Source: Allobranchiibius sp. CTAmp26
Lineage (GTDB): Bacteria > Actinomycetota > Actinomycetes > Actinomycetales > Dermatophilaceae
Direction: 5' to 3'
Assembly (NCBI RefSeq): GCF_017565405.1
Contig: NZ_JAGEKR010000019.1
Span: forward strand, 24,003-88,002
DNA length: 64,000 nt
Shown: positions 61,146-64,000 of the stretch, one piece after another
Layout: every line of letters starts with the position of its first letter
Position numbering within the stretch: the stretch's first letter is position 1
Notes under the pieces: model-generated
The model's database searches: none
Told to the model about the DNA's origin: nothing
Seen by the model: only the letters and a program-made list of their open reading frames with translations
Program-made: the position numbers and the translations under genes

Positions 61146-62051
61146 GTGTCCCCAGTTCTTCCGCACACGATTACGGACCACGTCTCCCGACGCACCGCCC
61201 TCGCGGGGGTGGGCACCGTCGCCGCGGTTGCGGCAGTGACGCCGGCGCTGCGACGGCCACTCGACCCGAGCTGGAACGCAGATGTGAGCCCCTCGGGAAT
61301 GAACATGCCCACCGGCGACCTCGCGGGCTGGAACCAGGTGATCGCGGAGGACTTCGACGTCGACTTCCCCCGTGGTGCCTTCGTCACCGACCAGCAGGGC
61401 GCTCTGCTCCCGTCGTGCGCAGCCCATCAGACGTACGCACGTCGCCTGTGCGCCTACCCCGAGGGATGGAAGACGCAGAACGGCGACGGGATCTACTCCC
61501 CCGACCGGACCATCTCCACCAACGATTCGCTGCTGGACTTCTACCTGCACACCGACGGCGGACTGAATCGCGCGGTGTCCGCCGCGTTGTTCCCCCTTCG
61601 GCCTGGTGGCGCGGACAACGCGCGGACCTTCGGGCGGTGGTCCTGGCGGATGCGCGCGTCCGGCGTCACCGGCGCGGGCTGGGGGTGCGTCTCCCTCCTG
61701 TGGCCGGAGAACTCGCAGGACTGGCCGGGGTCGGGCGAGGCGGATTGGCCGGAGGGTGACATCTCCGGCCTCGTCTCCGGATGGAATCACCCGCGCAGCC
61801 CTGTCCCGGCACAGACGCTCATTCCCGGGAACGGCGCCCTGTGGGCCGACTGGCACACGTACACCATCGAGTGGCGCCAGGATTCCCTCAGCTATTTCGT
61901 CGACGGCGTCCGGACTTTCGCGACGAGCATCGCCGTGCCGTCGACGCCGATGAGATGGCTCACCCAGAGCGGACCGAACGACGGATCGCTCGCGTCCTCG
62001 ACCTCCGCGCACCTGCAGATCGACTGGGTGGTCTCCTACGACCCTGCCTGA
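61146..62051 (+). CDS. Exported GH16-like protein, paralogue 2
   Basis: This 301-residue protein begins with a twin-arginine signal (SRRTALAGVGTVAAVAAVTP). The GH16-like domain starts GWNQVIAEDFDVDFPRGAF and has SGEADWPEGD, with the E-x-D-x-x-E residues intact. It ends QIDWVVSYDPA. GTG 61146 has GAGG about 7 nt upstream. Compared with paralogue 1 it lacks the lipobox and linker. It may act on the same glycan with different location. The gap after paralogue 1 is 121 nt. Confidence 0.8.
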   Translation: MSPVLPHTITDHVSRRTALAGVGTVAAVAAVTPALRRPLDPSWNADVSPSGMNMPTGDLAGWNQVIAEDFDVDFPRGAFVTDQQGALLPSCAAHQTYARRLCAYPEGWKTQNGDGIYSPDRTISTNDSLLDFYLHTDGGLNRAVSAALFPLRPGGADNARTFGRWSWRMRASGVTGAGWGCVSLLWPENSQDWPGSGEADWPEGDISGLVSGWNHPRSPVPAQTLIPGNGALWADWHTYTIEWRQDSLSYFVDGVRTFATSIAVPSTPMRWLTQSGPNDGSLASSTSAHLQIDWVVSYDPA

Positions 62052-62237
62052 CCGATGCCGGGCAATCCCCCTCATTGACCGGGATTACCCACGGCGGAGG
62101 AAACATTTACCAGTTCCGTTCGATTCTCCGCCGTATTCTCGCCGTTTCTCGAACTTAACCTCTGGCTCCAACCATCTCCTGTGCCTTCGGTCGACCTGCC
62201 GAAGCGGCCGGGGTGGGCGCGAGCGAAGCGGGTCACC

Positions 62238-63140
62238 ATGTCGGGCCTTTCCGTCAGTCGGCGAGCATTGTTGGGTGGGGCTGCGGCCATCGGCATCGGC
62301 GGGGCTGCGTTGCGCGGTTCGGCCGCGGCCGCGACCGTCGGATCGGGTGTGGCCATGCCGCTCGGCAATCTGCCCGGGTGGAAGCAGACCATCGCGGAGG
62401 ACTTCAACACCGCGATCCCTCTCGGAGGGTTCGTGGCGTCGCCGACGACGTACGGCGAGCTCGCCCAGAACTGCGCGGCGTACGCGACGTACGGGAAACG
62501 ACTCGGCGTCTACGGCAACGGGTCCGCCAACACCTACGGCTACTACGACGTGAGCAAGACCCTTTCCACGTCCTCGTCCGTGCTGGACACCTACCTGCAC
62601 GTGGACCCCGCCACGAGCAGGCGGGTGAGTGCCGCCGTCTTCCCGCTCCGAGGCGGCCTGCAGAACTCCCACACCTACGGGCGCTGGTCCTACCGTATGC
62701 GGTCGTACAACGCCACGGGCAGCGGTTGGGGTTGCGCGACGCTCCTGTGGCCCGCCGACGACAAGGCCTGGCCGGCGTCGGGCGAGATCGACTGGCCCGA
62801 AGGGGACATCAAGGCGCAGCCCCTCGGCATGCCGGGCAAGATCAACGGCTTCTTCCACCCCCGCGACGCCACCAACGGCTGGGAGGGAACGGTCCAGATC
62901 CCGTCGCTCAACGGCATGTGGACCAACTGGCACACCTTCACCATCGAGTGGCTCCCCAACTCGCTGAAGGTCTATCTCGGCACCCAGCTCGTGATGGCGC
63001 GCACCAGCCACGTCCCGTCGACGCCGATGCGCTGGGTCTCTCAGACAGGCCCGAACAACGACGCCCTCGGGCGGCCGGTGCTGCCGTCGGGGTCCTCGCA
63101 CGTGCAGATCGACTGGGTCGTCGCGTACGACCCTGCCTGA
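62238..63140 (+). CDS. Exported GH16-like protein, paralogue 3
   Basis: This 300-residue protein starts SGLSVSRRALLGGAAAIGIG, a Tat-type signal, with cleavage after AAAA. The domain starts GWKQTIAEDFNTAIPLGGF and has SGEIDWPEGD. It ends QIDWVVAYDPA. The ATG at 62238 is chosen because the signal begins there; GTG 62181 is possible. Three paralogues in tandem share 30-45 residues of identical layout, so they arose by local duplication. The exact glycan is unknown. Confidence 0.8.
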   Translation: MSGLSVSRRALLGGAAAIGIGGAALRGSAAAATVGSGVAMPLGNLPGWKQTIAEDFNTAIPLGGFVASPTTYGELAQNCAAYATYGKRLGVYGNGSANTYGYYDVSKTLSTSSSVLDTYLHVDPATSRRVSAAVFPLRGGLQNSHTYGRWSYRMRSYNATGSGWGCATLLWPADDKAWPASGEIDWPEGDIKAQPLGMPGKINGFFHPRDATNGWEGTVQIPSLNGMWTNWHTFTIEWLPNSLKVYLGTQLVMARTSHVPSTPMRWVSQTGPNNDALGRPVLPSGSSHVQIDWVVAYDPA

Positions 63141-63225
63141 TCTGCGGCGCGAGCGCAGTACCGTCGAGATGCAATCTCTCACCGAGATGAGCGAATACGG
63201 CTCGCGCTGGCTTACGATGTGACAC

Positions 63226-63813
63226 ATGCCGTCTCCTCGTAGCGCAGCGACCGATGAAGAGAGTCTGCTCGACGCGGCCCGGGAGTGCGTTCTCGCCGTC
63301 GGGTGGCGTCGTACGACGGTCACCGACGTAGCCCGCCGCGCCGGAGTCTCGCGGATGACGTTCTACCGTCGCTGGCCCGACATGACCGCGCTCACCGCCG
63401 ATCTGATGACCCGCGAGTTCGCCGGGGCGGGGCGTTCGGTGCGCGGCCGGTCCGCGGACGGCCCGGTGGACGCCGCCTGGATCGCCGCCCGGGTGTCGGC
63501 GGCCGTCAGCGAGATCCGCAAGGATCCCCTCTTCCAGAAGATCGTCGACGTCGACCCGGAACTGTTGCTGCCCTACCTGCTCGATCGCCGTGGCCGCGCC
63601 CAGGACACCATGCTGGCGGCCCTGGTCGATCGCATCCGCGAGGGCCAGAAGAACGCGGACGTGCGCAGCGGCCGGCCCGAGGTGCTGGCGCGCACCGTGC
63701 TGCTCATCTGTCACGGTTTCGTCATCTCCACCCAGACGATGGTCGACGGGCGCTACTCCGACCGCATCGCGCGACGGGAACTGGCCCAGGCGGTGGAGAG
63801 CTACCTCTCCTGA
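63226..63813 (+). CDS. TetR-family transcriptional regulator
   Basis: This 195-residue regulator has an N-terminal TetR helix-turn-helix (RRTTVTDVARRAGVSRMTFY, RRWPDMTALTADL) and a helical ligand-binding domain (RDTMLAALVDRIREGQK-like, VLLICHGFVISTQTMVDGRY). It is 85 nt after the third GH16-like gene in the same direction, so it may control that cluster, though this is only position. The effector is unknown. Start ATG 63226. Confidence 0.83.
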   Translation: MPSPRSAATDEESLLDAARECVLAVGWRRTTVTDVARRAGVSRMTFYRRWPDMTALTADLMTREFAGAGRSVRGRSADGPVDAAWIAARVSAAVSEIRKDPLFQKIVDVDPELLLPYLLDRRGRAQDTMLAALVDRIREGQKNADVRSGRPEVLARTVLLICHGFVISTQTMVDGRYSDRIARRELAQAVESYLS

Positions 63814-63861
63814 ATCCGCCCGGCCGACGAGAGTCAGCTGCGGCGGGGCGCTCGCGTGGGC

Positions 63862-64000
63862 GATGGGCGCCGCGGTCACTTTCCTACGCTGCCGCGCGTG
63901 GTCCGCGTTGGTGATGGGCGCCGCGGTCACTTTCCTACGCTGCCGCGCGTGGTCCGCGTAGGTGATGGGCGCCGCGGTCACTTTCCTACGCTGCCGCGCG
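63862..64000. repeat. 51-bp tandem repeat array, cut by the window end
   Basis: The unit starts GATGGGCGCCGCGGTCACTT at 63862, 63913 and 63964, exactly 51 nt apart, with near-identical sequence through TCCTACGCTGCCGCGCG. Nearly three copies are visible and the array continues past base 64000. Fifty-one is a multiple of three, so it could be coding (minus frame: KVTAAPIT then ADHARQRR), but no start or domain is seen. It lies 48 nt after the TetR stop. Confidence 0.75.

Noticed and set aside
62938..63981. Long minus-strand frame through the TetR gene and the end repeats
   Set aside because: It overlaps the TetR and third GH16-like genes entirely and has no recognisable domain; the repeat part may still be coding outside the window.
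63862..64000. CRISPR array
   Set aside because: The whole 51-nt unit is repeated with no variable spacers, so it is a tandem repeat and not a CRISPR.

Overview
The window is high-GC DNA with dense genes, many GTG/TTG starts and 4-nt stop/start overlaps. It looks like the chromosome of a Gram-positive actinobacterium. Supporting gene content includes an LpqY-SugABC-type trehalose importer, a SigK/RskA pair, an actinobacterial PanD, DUF4245 and SCO6745-family proteins, a two-domain class I fumarase and Tat-exported proteins. A Micrococcales relative (Dermacoccaceae or Intrasporangiaceae-like) is my inference from gene order and content; no rRNA is present to test it.

Layout. 0-9 kb: a two-component pair, a Nudix hydrolase, a drug-efflux MFS, a VIT-type metal transporter, panD, and an MHS transporter translationally coupled to two crcB genes. 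9-16.7 kb: a secreted M6 metalloprotease, a pentapeptide/DinB protein, an EVE-like protein, a YCII/ECF-sigma pair, a GNAT enzyme and a pterin dehydratase-VOC fusion. 16.8-23.8 kb: a glycolate (or lactate) oxidation unit, with an IclR regulator, glcDEF and a LctP-type permease; matching GGAA/TTCC palindromes sit before iclR and glcD. 23.9-30.6 kb: a MerR regulator divergent from a quinone-oxidoreductase-like gene, small unknowns, a frameshifted DinB gene, HAD and SDR enzymes, a lone sigma-region-2-like ORF and a soluble sulfite-oxidase-type enzyme.

30.6-37.1 kb is an accessory island. It holds a Doc-type toxin with its ribbon-helix-helix antitoxin, many short unknown ORFs, dispersed repeats and hairpins, single-base frameshifts, and a MobF relaxase fragment interrupted by three in-frame stops. 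I read it as the decayed remnant of an integrated conjugative or mobilisable element.

37.1-50.8 kb returns to core genes (ychF, rmuC, ispH, xseAB, DUF4245, glpX). Between ychF and rmuC lies a membrane molybdopterin oxidoreductase, fasciclin lipoprotein, sigK and rskA module. The first two genes carry near-identical ATCC-N15-CCGAAT promoters, resembling mycobacterial SigK sites, so this is probably a self-contained extracytoplasmic stress regulon. 50.8-59.9 kb: the trehalose ABC importer, a class I fumarase coupled to a beta-carbonic anhydrase, an SCO6745-like protein and a MOSC protein. 60-63.2 kb: three tandem exported GH16-like paralogues, then a TetR regulator. The window ends inside a 51-bp tandem repeat array.
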